Positions 1 to 11,280 of a stretch of DNA of 64,000 nt are shown in pieces. This DNA comes from Aotearoamyces nothofagi. Lineage: Eukaryota > Ascomycota > Leotiomycetes > Leotiales > Tympanidaceae. Location: the NCBI GenBank assembly GCA_015345905.1, contig JADDTR010000003.1, positions 124,001-188,000 on the forward strand, in the 5' to 3' direction. Below the pieces are notes generated by a model. The model was not told the origin of the DNA, made no database searches, and worked only from the letters and a program-made list of their open reading frames with translations. Position 1 is the stretch's first letter. The number at the start of each line of letters is the position of its first letter. The position numbers and the translations under genes were made by a program.

Positions 1-1280
1 AAAGCAGGCGAAGCCAAAGGTGATGTCACATCAGGTTTGGCCGCAGCTGTTACGTTGGCTCGTTTCTCATTAGGATATTGATTAGAGCTGCCACCATCAA
101 CGGTAACGCTGGAATAAGCTGGGGGCGGTGATGCCGACAATTGCATCCGTTGAAAGTCCTGTTCTAAAACAGTTGGCGGTGATACGCGGGAACCTTCCAA
201 GGATTGTTGTCCATGCTGCCCTTGCGGTGGCGACGAGCTCGCCCCTGTTACTTGGTTAGACCCCTGATAAATGGTCGGTGGGCCATGAGGCTGAGATTCT
301 GGTGATTCGGTAGGTGTCCAAGGACGAGGAGTTTGTTGAGCAGGCACCAATCCTGGGGTGGGGGGTAGTTGTGGCACTGGTGGTGGGGCATACTGATTAG
401 ATCGCAGGGCTGCGGCAGCATTTTGCGCCTGAAGACTACTCAACGTAGCGGTGCCAGAAATTCCTGCAGCAGCATAGCGTGCTTCAATTCCTCCACCAAT
501 TTCACCTGGGCCTAGTATTGGGGTTTCTGGAGGAGCCGGAGAACCTCTTGAAGCTCGTGTGGTCGAAGTTGAAGCTGTGGAAGAAAAGCGGTTCATCGAA
601 CTTGGTGTTGGAGCTATCAGACCCCCATTTCCATCTGTTGCCGCTTGGTTATACCGCTGGCTGTAATCCTCTTGTGGGCCAGAAACCTTCTGCCTTGTCC
701 TTCTTGGCTCTTGTGCAAATAAGCCCTCTTTATCTGGTAAATCTGGGCCAGGTGACTCAGGAAGAGGTTTTGGAGCCGCTCCCCTCCTTTCTGCTAGCCG
801 TGGGCCTCTCTTGTCCACAGGACTGGAACCTAGTCTAGACGACGTGTCATATGATGCCTTTCCGCTGCCATACTCTGGCCTTCCCTGCCCACTAGAACCT
901 GTTCGAGGAGGCGGGGACGAGGAAGAGTACAATGGAGATTCTTGCGTAGCTCTGCCCGGGACTTGAGTCGGATTATCCTCAGGATATGGGGCGCGATATG
1001 GTCTAGTTTCGGAGGGACGCGGGAACTGAAAGGTACCTTCGTCATCGGGGTATGGTAAAGGAGCCGCTGAGCTCGAGGCTCCGGGCCGTAGTGGAAATGT
1101 CTGCTGCTTGCTGCTTGAGGGCGGAGGATAATTATATCGGCTGGAAGAATCTGAGCCAGCTCGCGGAGGATCCGGCGACTGAGGCTTGGTTATCCTCAAA
1201 GGCTCAATTGTCGGGCTGTCTTCGCCGTTTGATGGTCGGTGGAGGAAGAGTTCATCAGTCTTGCCTTGGCGAGAAGCCAT
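1..1280 (-). CDS. N-terminal part of a large proline/serine-rich protein, partial
   Basis: An uninterrupted minus-strand frame starts at the ATG at 1280 and runs off the left edge, giving about 426 residues. The protein opens MASRQGKTDELFLHRP and is rich in Pro, Ser, Gln and Tyr with no helix-forming core, so it reads as a long disordered region. Blocks such as IEARYAAAGISGTATLSSLQ and RPWTPTESPES remind me of the N-terminus of a conserved ascomycete protein that continues into a WW domain and a PhoD-like phosphatase domain. That assignment is from memory, and the diagnostic domains would lie outside this window. Start choice: first ATG of the frame, with conserved-looking sequence immediately after it. 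The gene is transcribed away from cdc6, so 1281-2452 is a divergent promoter. Confidence is high that it is coding, moderate for identity. Confidence 0.75.
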   Translation of the reverse strand, partial: MASRQGKTDELFLHRPSNGEDSPTIEPLRITKPQSPDPPRAGSDSSSRYNYPPPSSSKQQTFPLRPGASSSAAPLPYPDDEGTFQFPRPSETRPYRAPYPEDNPTQVPGRATQESPLYSSSSPPPRTGSSGQGRPEYGSGKASYDTSSRLGSSPVDKRGPRLAERRGAAPKPLPESPGPDLPDKEGLFAQEPRRTRQKVSGPQEDYSQRYNQAATDGNGGLIAPTPSSMNRFSSTASTSTTRASRGSPAPPETPILGPGEIGGGIEARYAAAGISGTATLSSLQAQNAAAALRSNQYAPPPVPQLPPTPGLVPAQQTPRPWTPTESPESQPHGPPTIYQGSNQVTGASSSPPQGQHGQQSLEGSRVSPPTVLEQDFQRMQLSASPPPAYSSVTVDGGSSNQYPNEKRANVTAAAKPDVTSPLASPA

Positions 1281-2452
1281 CGTCAAGAACAGAAAGCTAC
1301 GCCCCTACGACGGCAACACTAGATGCTGCACAAAGTGTTATTTATAGGATCCGAGCGACGGCACTTCTATCCCAACGGGTACAAGAATGCTCTGCTTACG
1401 GAAGAGTGCGCGGAGTGAAGGCCAACTCTCAGCGACCGCGACGGAGGTCAGAGACGAGGTAGATATTCAGAATGCTGGATGATGACAGGCGCGCATTCAG
1501 GTCGAATTGCAGGAAATGAAACACACAAACATATGGATATGATCTGACTTGTAGCCGGCTTTGAGAGAAGATCTGAGGACTTACGCAGAGGGCGGGCAGG
1601 AGAGTGTGATTGGGCCCCAGTGCCGGCGGCTACATCTCAGCCACTGAATCGACGAGCATGCACACGACCCCTGAAAGTCGCCGTGGGCGCGTAAATGTAC
1701 ATGCGACGTGCGAGAACCAGGTTTCGGCAACTGGTGATGCGATCTTATTTACCGCTATGGGCTGTGATATTGAGAATGATATTGATAATGATAATGATAA
1801 TAACGGGGAGATGAATTGCGGATATACTTGGGAGATAGCACCAGCCTCTATCATGCCGGCATGTGGATGGAGTATGGGTATGGGGCACGAAGCACCCATA
1901 TCTCGATATAGCATACACGGGCACTGAGTACTCAAGTGGTGAACAACTACCTAGGTACTCACGCTGTCACGGTACAGCAACTGACTGCCAGTGCTGCGGG
2001 TGGGAAGCGGGATCTGCTCTGTTCTCCGTAGGGATGGATTATTGCCTTGATTAGGGATCCCAGCGGCCCGCTGGCGGGATGGCATTCGCAAGAGCATTGT
2101 GCTATCGAGTGCGGTGTCGAGTGCGGCGTCGAGAGTCGAGGACGTTCTGCACGGTGTCTTTGTAAAGTGCCACTGTACAGCCTGTTCTAATTATTATACT
2201 CTATCCTACCCCAACTTCCCTCCTGCACTTAAATCGCTGCACATCGACCCTACGGAGGGCTGGTCACGTGGCGACAACGCTTGATCAAACCACTTTACGC
2301 GTTCGCCGCGTAGAACACGCGAAAGGGAGGAAAGCGCGTCTTCCATTCCAACCAATCCTTGATCTTCAGCCACCACTTCCTCAGACCAAACCTCCCACCT
2401 CTTCCTCCTTCACCAATTCTTCTGCGATCAAGACTGCATGCACCACCGAGCC
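1281..2452. other. Divergent intergenic region between the disordered-protein gene and cdc6
   Basis: No coding exon is visible. It holds an AT-rich imperfect repeat of GATAAT/GATATT units (about 1768-1802), a CACGTG core near 2264-2269 and the cell-cycle-type sites listed separately. Confidence 0.6.
2297..2324 (+). promoter_or_regulatory. MCB (ACGCGT) and SCB-like (CACGCGAAA) elements upstream of cdc6
   Basis: ACGCGT lies at 2297-2302 and CACGCGAAA at 2316-2324, about 130-155 bp before the cdc6 ATG. These are the binding cores of the MBF and SBF (Mbp1/Swi4-Swi6) G1/S transcription factors, which control CDC6/cdc18 in yeasts. The sites are seen; binding is inferred. Confidence 0.6.
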
Positions 2453-4487
2453 ATGGCGACTTCTGTGTTGGGTAAACGGACACGAAGTGCGACAGATGCT
2501 GGTAGGAGCAACCTTTAGCCCCTGCCGTCTCTTTCATATACTGATTAAAAACTGTAGCGTCTAAGTCACCAACTCCGCATGCGAAACGTCAAGCAACGGT
2601 AGTGCTATTCAGCGATGAGAAAGAGAATCCTTTTATTACGCGGCGCACGCGGGCAAAAGCGCAGGATGCTGAATCATTGGAACTGGACGAGCTTGCTGAT
2701 GTCGAGGTTGTCAAGACGTCTCCAACCGGGCATAGCACAGCAAGCACGCGAGCTGCTCTTCAATCATCTACCATCAAGAAGCATTTTAATATAGCCAAAA
2801 GCGGCAATGGTAGGTTTCTTCAGTTACAACATGCGAACATGGCCCTGACAATATTATTTCTACAGAAAACTCTGCCTCTAAGCCGACCCAACCTCTTACA
2901 CCTCAGACCCCTAGATACAGAGATTTTCTCTCAAAAAAAGTCCCTATAACTCCTAGGCATCGTATTACCGTCAGTGGAACTGCCTTGACCCCAAGAACAC
3001 CTCGTACACCCTTGACACCGGGCGGATCTTCTATGACAATCTATAATGCAGCGCGGCAATTATTCACTAGGAGCAACGACCCGGGACGACTCGTTGGGAG
3101 GGAAGAAGAACGAAAAGAGCTTTCAGAGTTCATAAACATGTGCATCAAGTCGACTTGTGGTGGATGCACATATGTTAGTGGCCCGCCAGGTACTGGCAAG
3201 AGTGCCATGGTCAACGAGGTTACCGCAGAGATCGAAAGCAGTGCCACGGTCAAGAAAGCATACGTTAATTGCATGAGCATGAAGACCTCTAAGGATATTT
3301 ATGGCACGTTGCTGGAAACTTTTTGCAAAGATGTCGACGTTATGGAAGGCCAGGAGATTCATACACTTCAAGGCATATTCGCGCCTCGAAAGCGAATCAC
3401 GACAGTTTATCTGGTCACCCTCGACGAGATTGATCATGTCCTCACTCTGGATCTGGAGTTTATGTACAAGCTTTTCGAGTGGTCACTCCAAAAGTCATCT
3501 AGACTCATCCTTATCGGGATTGCAAACGCTCTCGACCTCACGGATCGTTTCCTTCCTCGATTAAAAGCACGGAATCTAAAGCCTCACTTACTTCCATTCT
3601 TACCATATAGTGCTACACAGATCAAGGCTGTCATCACAACACGACTAAAATCGCTCATTCCTGCAGACAGTTCTATGCCCGACTACATCCCCTTTCTCCA
3701 TCCTGCAGCGATTGAGCTTTGTTCTCGAAAGGTGTCAAGCCAAACCGGTGACTTACGAAAGGCTTTAGACATCTGCCGTCGGGTTATTGACTTGATTGAG
3801 ACCGAAACAAAGCACAAATACCAGCAGACTCTCCAACAAGAAGTAGAAAATAGTCCGTCAAGAAAGCCTCTTGGTGAGAACATGAACCTCTCCTCACCAT
3901 CAATGGCCTTTCCTTGCAAGATAAAGACTGGTTCTCAGTTGCTTGCTGATCTGACGGTGGAGACTGCACCGAGAGCAAGCATTGCACATCTCAACAAGGT
4001 CACCTCTGCTGCCTTCGGAAACGGTGCTAATCAGAGACTCAAGGCGCTCAATCTTCAACAAAAAGCAGCTCTTTGCTCCTTAGTGGCACTAGAAAAGAGA
4101 AAACGTATGGCAGCATCGAACGTTATGGCAACCCCCTCTAAATCAAACAATGCAGCACCAACTGTCAAAGTTTTATATGATACGTATTGTATGCTCTGCC
4201 GGCGGGACTCAGTTCTTCAGCCTCTCACGAGCACCGAGTTTCGGGACGTCGTTGGAAGTTTGGAGACGCTCTCACTAATTAACGGAGTTGATGGGAAAAG
4301 TGGATCTTTTGTCGCACTGAACACTCCTAGCAAGAGGGGTAGAAAGCCTGGGTTTGGCAGTGGTGTCGGGACAGGAGATGAGAAAAGAGTAGGTAGCTGT
4401 GTGGGTGAACGAGAACTTGAACAGGCTGTGGAAGGGATTGGTGCCTCAATTTTGAAGAGCATTCTGAGTGGGGAAGGGTTTGAGTAG
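2453..4487 (+). CDS. cdc6: Cdc6/Cdc18 replication licensing ATPase
   Basis: Exons 2453-2501, 2558-2809 and 2866-4487 join in phase into a 640-residue protein. Cdc6 loads the MCM helicase on ORC-bound origins in the nucleus. The first 190 residues or so are basic and disordered, with a dense run of Thr-Pro/Ser-Pro sites (for example TPRTPRTPLTPGG near residues 142-154), the expected CDK targets that limit licensing to once per cycle. The AAA+ core has Walker A GPPGTGKS at about 206-213 and Walker B VTLDEID at about 284-290. A winged-helix C-terminal region follows at roughly 500-620. Length matches fungal Cdc6. The start codon gives MATSVLGKR, and both introns are 56 nt with GTAGG donors. ORC1 is related, but it is longer and carries a BAH domain, which is absent here. 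MCB/SCB-type sites upstream fit G1/S expression. Confidence 0.93.
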
Positions 4488-5067
4488 CGGTAATACGTCT
4501 GATTACTTGCATAGCGTGGTGTTTGCATTCTTGGGTTCGGGATATCCCTCGTCTCGTCTTCGTCAACTGAGAATTTTATTGCATAGCGAGGACGGGCACC
4601 TGCATTAGACAGACATGAATAGATAAAATAATGCAAAGATGTACAGAGAATTCAGGTTGCAGAATTTAGAATTGCCTAGTATCACTAAACTCAACTGTAA
4701 CATCACATAGTCCTCCAAGAAGATTGTGTCGAAAAAAATACGAAAACCTGGCAAGGGCCGTCGACAGGTACCAAGAGATATTATTCAGAAAGGAATGTTT
4801 TACATGAAAAATTCTGTACACAGAGGTCAATTACTATGCAGGATAAGGAAATTTTTGATGTCCCTGTAGGTACTGTAAACTTCACTGATATTGCTCTTCC
4901 GGTGCCGAATACGGCTTAGCGTCATAATTAGCGTTCGAAGTCTTGGCGCACACTGTAATTTATCCATCGCGATGGATCGCAATCGCAGTTTTGACCCCTC
5001 CGCCTCTTCACGAGTTCTTTCGCCCACCCTCGAAGTCCTCGACGCAGTATCATCTCGACTCGCAGAT
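4488..5067. other. Intergenic, cdc6 3' end and eIF3m promoter
   Basis: AT-rich 3' flank of cdc6 followed by the eIF3m upstream region. The frame of eIF3m is open upstream to ATG 4972, so 4972-5067 may be either 5' leader or an N-terminal extension. Nothing else is seen. Confidence 0.5.
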
Positions 5068-6428
5068 ATGGCTGCCGCAAACTCGAACCAAGTGTTCATT
5101 GACGGCACCTTTGAGGACCTTGCAGACGAACTAGCTGCATACATCGACAATGTGAAGAAAGTTGATGGCGCTGAGGGTGTACGAGCAGAGATTAAACCTC
5201 TTCTCGAAGCCAACCAGAAGGACGATACGCTCAAGAAGTTGATCACCTCTTCAACCGTCCTTAACAGTGCCCCAGAGAAGGAGTTCACCGCAGCCTACAA
5301 CCTCCTAGTCTATCTGATCGTCCAGTCGCCAAACGTCAACATCTTCCTGCCAAAAGTATGCGAGAACCTGTCAAGACCTATCACTTCTTCACCTGTCAAT
5401 GGCTCTGGACTCGCACTCTCCGTCCTTACGACTCTTTTCAACCTTCTACAGCCTGACAATGAAGTTCGGTACCACGTTTTTCAGGCTATTCTACGATTAG
5501 TCAAGACAAGCGGACTGTTCGAGATGCTACGACCACAGTTGGAGAAATTGGATACTTGGATTGAGCAATGGGAGGTTGATGAGGAGGACCAGCGAAAATT
5601 GTTTGGACATATTGCTGATGTAGCAGAAGATTCAGGAGAAGAAGAGTGAGTTTTGAGAATTGCCTGCACTTGTAATACCTGATACTAATATTTTCACTCA
5701 GGCAAGCATACCAATATATTCTCCGGGCACTCCGGACATTCGAAGCATCCGAGGTCTCCTCCACGGAAGCACAAAATCTCTCCCTGCGCGCTCTGAAAGC
5801 CGCCCTTCTATCCAGCACACACTTCGATTTCCAGGATCTGACCGCCCTTCCCACAATCCAAGCCCTGAGCGACTCGCACCCAATCTATGCCGAACTTCTT
5901 GAAGTTGTATCGGAAAAGGAACTTGAGGATTACAATGATTTTCAAGACGAACATGATGGTTTCATCGAAGAGGCCGGCATAGATAGTAGCAAGTTATACA
6001 GAAAGATGCGTCTTCTCACCCTGGCTAGCCTGGCAGCTAGCACAAACAGCCGCGAGCTCGAGTATAAGCGGATTGCCAAGGCTCTGCAAATACCAGCTGA
6101 GGATGTTGAGATGTGGGTTATTGATGTGATTCGTGCTGGTCTTGTAGAGGGGAAGCTGTCACAGCAGAAGCAAATGTTCTTAGTACATAGGACTACCTAC
6201 CGCGTGTTCGGTGAGAAGCAATGGCGAGAGGTCGCAACAAGACTAGATACCTGGAAGGAGAGCCTACGAGGTGTTCTAGAGGTTGTACGAAGAGAGAGAC
6301 AGCAGGCTGAGATCCAAAAGGAGAGAGAAATGCACGAGGTCGAGAGAAAAGCAGCGGGAGCAGCCGGTATGGGAGCAGGAAGAAGAATTGGAGGACGGGA
6401 TAACATGGTTGAGATGGGCACGGATTAG
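5068..6428 (+). CDS. eif3m: Eukaryotic translation initiation factor 3 subunit M (PCI domain)
   Basis: Exons 5068-5645 and 5702-6428 (intron 56 nt, GTGAGT to CTCAG with a TACTAAT branch site) give 434 residues. eIF3m is a PCI-domain subunit of the eIF3 complex that bridges the 40S ribosome and mRNA recruitment in the cytoplasm. The N-terminus ([16 protein letters not shown]), the [15 protein letters not shown] block and the C-terminal [12 protein letters not shown] / [20 protein letters not shown] winged-helix segment are hallmarks of the family. The C-terminal tail is a charged helix. Start: family members begin about nine residues before the IDGTF motif, which favours ATG 5068; an in-frame ATG at 4972 would add 32 residues. 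Confidence is high for identity, moderate for the start. Confidence 0.92.
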
Positions 6429-6604
6429 GCGTTTGTTTTATAGATAGAACCACGGTGCATTGCATGCCTTATGCCATAGTGTAGCATAAAAATGGCTTTC
6501 TAAATCACAATCTGACTATTGCTCCTGTTTCCATGCTTAAAATGCCTTCCGCTCCAAGTTCTAATTGTACATGTACAAGCACATTTCTTTTACAGGCGTT
6601 TTGC

Positions 6605-7710
6605 TTAGAGTTTGTCGCCCAGTCTCTTCACCAGCGCCACTCGAGTGTCCTCATATACCTCCTCTGGTGATTTCACCGCCGTGATTTTGATAACCCGTCC
6701 CTGCTTGCTGAAATAGTCCACGACAGGCATGCTAGTCTCGACGAACGTCTTGAAGCGCTTCTTGATACTCTCGGCGTTATCATCCGCCCGCCCACTGGTC
6801 TCGCCACGCTTCAACAGGCGCGTCTGCATCTCCTCCTCGGGGCAATCGAAGAACAGGACGAACTTGGCTGGGCACACCGTCTCCTCAAACTTGATCGCCT
6901 GGTCCATCTTGCGCGGGAAGCCGTCGATGAGGAACTTGCCCTTTGTCGAACCGGCCTGGGCGAGCGTGTCCGCCATGGCGTTCTCGAGGAGTTGGACAGT
7001 CACTTCCATGGGCACGATGGCGCCGTCCTTGATGCAGTCCTTGATCAGCGACCCGAACTGGCTGCCCTCGCGGTCTTGCTCGGCGCGCAGGAGGTCGCCG
7101 GCGCTCAGGTGCGTGAAGTGGTAGTCGCGGACGAGATTTGCGCATTGTGTGCCCTTTCCTGCGCCTGGTCCACCTAGCACGAACAGAACGGTGACTTTGT
7201 CGGAGGAGAAGGCAGGGGTATCTTTCTTCGGGGCGGCGATCTGCCCAGAGCTCTTTGGAGCACCGATAACTGGTGCCATATCTGCAGAAACGACGTCTTA
7301 GTTTTGGAGGTCTATGAGGGTGTGGACCCTGAGAGACGGGGTAAGTTGTGGAAGCTTAGCTCCACGATAAGGTTTTATAGAGAGCCTGTCGCTTGGCTCT
7401 TAAAGCGGCTCTCAAATTTGGAGAAATATATGACATGACGGCTTGCAGAGAGGAGATGTAGAAACATACCAGTTCGTTGCTTGACCATCATCACATATGC
7501 TCCCGTTCCTGCAAGCGTAATGGCCACGAAAGGCCACACCTTAAAGGGGTCTTGGCCCGGTCGCGGATTGGGACCACTTCCTGTTGCATAGGTTCTGCGG
7601 AACGCCGATCTTGATGCAGGAGAGGGCAATTGGCGGGACGATGCCCGAAAGGAACCTCTTAGAGGGGCTACGATGCGGGGAGAGAAGAGTCGTAATAATG
7701 GGCGTGCCAT
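6605..7710 (-). CDS. ura6: UMP/CMP kinase (uridylate kinase) with N-terminal membrane anchor
   Basis: Exons 7470-7710 and 6605-7281 join across a 188-nt intron (7282-7469) into 305 residues. The enzyme phosphorylates UMP, CMP (and AMP weakly) with ATP in nucleotide synthesis. The kinase core begins near residue 82: P-loop GGPGAGKGTQ at about 117, NMP-binding HLSAGDLLRAEQ, FLIDGFPRKMDQ, and the lid with RGETSGRADDN. Exon 1 adds about 80 residues: an Arg-rich, acid-free start resembling a mitochondrial presequence, then RRTYATGSG and a hydrophobic span (WPFVAITLAGTGAYVMMV, about 59-76). Exon 1 alone would be an orphan ORF. The in-phase join, proper donor and acceptor, and my recollection of the same layout in other ascomycetes support one gene. 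Without splicing, ATG 7279 would give a plain 224-residue cytosolic form. Confidence 0.88.
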
Positions 7711-8256
7711 TGTGAGTTTATAGAGAGGAAGGGGAGTTTACAGAGGAGCTCTACAGAGAGCATTTCGCTACGGTCCCTGCAATTATTGTTTATCTGGTGC
7801 ATGGGCTCGTTATCTTGAATACCTTAATTTTGAGGAACGGAATACATAGGCGTGACATAAAACCTCCTTTTGCAACAGGTCCAAATCCATAAGAGATTTT
7901 GCCAAGAAAGTTCAGAACATGCAACCAAGCTGGTGTATACTGATTCAGTAGACCGTTTTTATATTGCGATGATATTCTATCATAGTAAAAGTAGTACAAA
8001 TCCACTGTCGTGAGAGGCCTCCGTCACGTCCTACCAGCATATAATTCACCGTCCAAATCAAATCGAGACTGAGAATCTACTTCAATCTAAACTATAGACA
8101 GCGGTATTTAATTCTCAGTTCACTATTACAGAGATAGGTATAAGTATAGATATAGATCAATAAGATCCAATTCAGTCCGGCTAAAGAGTGACATAGTCAA
8201 CCATCCCTAGAGCTCCCCAACGCCGTCAACAAAGGAAATATGTTATTGTCGTCGCA
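7711..8256. other. Intergenic between ura6 and the MARVEL-like gene
   Basis: Both neighbours are on the minus strand, so this is the ura6 promoter plus the 3' flank of the membrane-protein gene. AT-rich, including a GATA-rich run near 8130-8165. No coding exon is seen. Confidence 0.5.
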
Positions 8257-9983
8257 TCACCTTGACGCCGTCCTCGGCAGTCTCGGACTGCCAGGAGGGC
8301 TCTCAATCCTATGTTCACTCGTGACAGCCTGTCCCGGGATTCCTGACAAGCCAGAGAACCCAAATGTCTGTTGCTGCGGCTTCGGACTCGATGGATCTTC
8401 ATATGCACCTGGAATTGGTACAGCATCATAAGTCTGCTCTCCAGGTGCGACTGGTGCGTGTTCAATTCTGTTCTCAGATACCGGGGTAGGGCGAGCGAGG
8501 AAGCCTTGCTGCGGCGTCTTGGGTGAGGCGGCGTGGACCTTGATTGGCGGTGGTTGCAACGCGAATGGCTTGGAGGCATTAGAAGAAGACTTGGCCTCAA
8601 CAAAGCGAGTACCAGGCGCAATGCCTTCTTCAGCGTCGGAGATGGAACCGTAGGCTGCGGGTGGGAAGCGTGGAGACTTCATGTGCGCAGAGTAAGAAGG
8701 AGAGAGGGGTCCAAATCCAGGAGTATTGGGTGCAGACTGTGAACGGAGTTGGGCAAGGTAAAGGTCGGAGCGAGCGCGGTCACGGACGTCCATGGATTTG
8801 CGGAGTTGACGCTTGGAGTAATAGCGGTAAAAGATTACGCCGTAGATAATAATAGTGATTGTCTCCACGACGACTTCGATGATACAGCAGATTAGAGACC
8901 AAGACTGTGCCCATTAGTGTATGATCGGATTAAAAATATCATGGAAGACATACTTGGAGTCTACAGACAAGAGCATAGTCAACTTCATCGCTGAATAGCT
9001 CCCGCCTCTTGTTGTCGACACATGACCAGCCCCAAACATCTTGGTTTCCACTGTCGTTCTTTGTACCTTGAAGAATGCCAGCTGCCATACCCCACATGAC
9101 AATACTGAATATGAAGAAGCCAACAGCAAAGATGGTGTAGTAAACGGCAGTCTTCTCAGCTCTGCGATGACCACCCCTCCAATATGCGTAGAAAACCATA
9201 ATGCAAAATGCAAGTGATATGCAAGATGTCACCAGAACGACATATTGTGGCCATACCTTAGTTCCAACGGCCCATGCAGGGAGGTTGCTCCTTGCTGGAA
9301 GATTCCTTGTCGTCAAGAATATGTGCATAGTTGTTGAAATCATAGCAAGGACTATAAGGCTGCAGCTAAAGTTGACACTCCTTAGAAGTAGCTTAACCAT
9401 TCTAACTCTTGTTTTGATTTTCTGCAATGAAAATTAGTAAGTACGATAGAGAGCTATTCGGGTCAACTAACCAAGTCCCTGGCTTGCTGCTTCTCTGTCT
9501 GCTGCTCATGCTTTTCTAAGATCTGCTCTTCCCGGAATGTTGGGCTGAGAGGGTTGTCAATTTTCCGCCCTGGGGTGCCTGGCACTCTCATGGCACTCTT
9601 TAAAGGAGATGCCGGAGAGAGTGGGATCTCAACGGGCACGCCTTGGGAATGTGCAGCCGCATTGTTCTGAGAGATATAGCCGAAGCCAATGTCTGACGGC
9701 TGTGATTGAGGCATATGGAATTGGGTCTTCGTAGTCGGAGGGTCTGCAAATGGGGATCGCCCTTTCTCGGACGGCTCGACGGGCGAGTACACGGTGGTAG
9801 CCTCAGCAAAGCGTGGTGTTCGAGGGACCTTTAGAGTAGATAGCGATGAGTCTGACGAGGTACTTGAGGATGTCCGGACTCTCGTCAGAGGAGTCGGTCG
9901 TTTCTTCTCGTCTGCTATAGCTGAGTGTCAGCTCAGCGGCGGCTCAATCCGATTGGGCAGGCACTGCACTTACTGGAACTCAT
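8257..9983 (-). CDS. Four-helix membrane protein, MARVEL-like
   Basis: Exons 9974-9983, 9472-9920, 8954-9421 and 8257-8904 give 524 residues with phase kept throughout. The first exon is only 10 nt (ATG AGT TCC A). An alternative acceptor 6 nt downstream (exon 2 starting at 9914) is also in frame and would drop two residues. Residues 1-150 are disordered with many Ser/Thr-Pro sites. Four hydrophobic helices follow near 168-190, 205-228, 240-262 and 312-335, then a 180-residue Pro/Ser-rich cytosolic tail. The helix spacing and a cysteine-containing loop before the last helix fit the MARVEL group, in which members organise plasma-membrane domains; that is inference. No catalytic motif is seen. 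Introns are 49-53 nt with good branch sites. Confidence 0.78.
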
Positions 9984-11014
9984 AATGCTGAGAAAGGAAG
10001 CAAGTAGTGGTTGATGATAAGACGCCTCCACACCTTGTAGAAGGTAATCGCAAGTCAACTCGCGATGCCGAATTTGAAGACAAGATTCAGATGCTGATAG
10101 CAAAAAGACGAGGAGAATGAAGGTATTACAATGGAGAGACCAGCTGTCGAGGAGAGAGAAGTTTGATAGCGTGGGATATGGGAGGGTTTTGAGTAGGCGC
10201 GCGCAATGGTGTGAAATGAGCTATGAGTTAAATCTGGATGTTACATCCTGGATCAGCATGGGAAGTGGGGAATGAAGTCCTTCGTGTCATGGAAAGAGTA
10301 GCCAAAAAGGCGGGATCGGGACAAAGGCAAGTACAGAGGAAAGAACCAGGCTCACCGTCAGGGCATATGATAGGACCCGCGGGAGGCTTTGAGGTAGATG
10401 TGTTATTGGTCCCCAAATAGACGCCCGGATCTTGTATATTTATAAACCTCCGTGACGGGCGAAGGAGGATCCAGAGGGCTCCAATGGCCGTGGTACCGCA
10501 AGGCTGCGATCTAGATATAGATCGAGAAGTGCCAGGACAACTGCAACTCCACCGGCTCCGGGAGACGATGTGCAAGCTCAACGTTCAATGTTGGTTGAGC
10601 GAGGCATTCAGGAAAGAGAAAGAGAAGCTCTAGATAATCACAGTCTTACAGAGTGGTTTGCGAGGATTTCGACGCGGCATGCTATGCCGGAAAATCTCGC
10701 AAGTATATTTGGCACCTTTCACGCCGAGCGGGGAGAAGTGCCGCGACGGCCCCAGTAAGTGGTGGCATCTGCGCGCGCACTCGCCCCCTCTGATACTCGT
10801 CCTCATGCTGGTCAGCATGTCGGGGAGTGCACAGGCTGCACGGTAAAGCTGGCAGATCATTGGATGTGTCGTTGTGCCGTGCCTGTCCAGTGCTTGGTGT
10901 TGATGTGAGGGCGCCTCGAGAAATGTGGTTTGGCGGCAAGTGGTGAGAGCTAATGGGTGGACAGAACGAACAGATCACGCCCGTGCAGCATGCCTGGCAT
11001 GCCTGTGCAGACAT

Positions 11015-11100
11015 TCACAGGGCATCCACAGGGCACTTACAGGGCGTTTACCGGGCAGTTACAGGGCATCTGCAGGGCATCTACAGGCGCTGGCAGGCAT
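11015..11100. repeat. Degenerate tandem repeat of about 12 bp (ACAGGGCATCTR type)
   Basis: Seven or so imperfect copies of an ACAGGGCATC/ACAGGGCGTT-like unit lie head to tail. Copy spacing drifts around 12 bp. No gene spans it. Confidence 0.7.
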
Positions 11101-11245
11101 CTCCGGGCACGAACAGGGCAGTGACTGACGGGCAGACAGCAGCGGCGGCTGCTTATTGGCAGCACCCTATAAACGAAACCAGAGCACCTCCAGCAGCAGC
11201 CAATTGGAGCCGAACGCGACAGCAAGGAGCAAACCCCAGCGCTTA

Positions 11246-11280
11246 CAGAGCAGAGCAGAGCAGAGCAGAGCAGGACAGGA
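11246..11280. repeat. Pentamer repeat (CAGAG)n grading into CAGGA
   Basis: Five near-perfect CAGAG copies followed by CAGGA copies. The same AGCAG/GAGCA theme recurs at 19321, 25106 and, in the opposite sense, at 26901. Confidence 0.8.
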
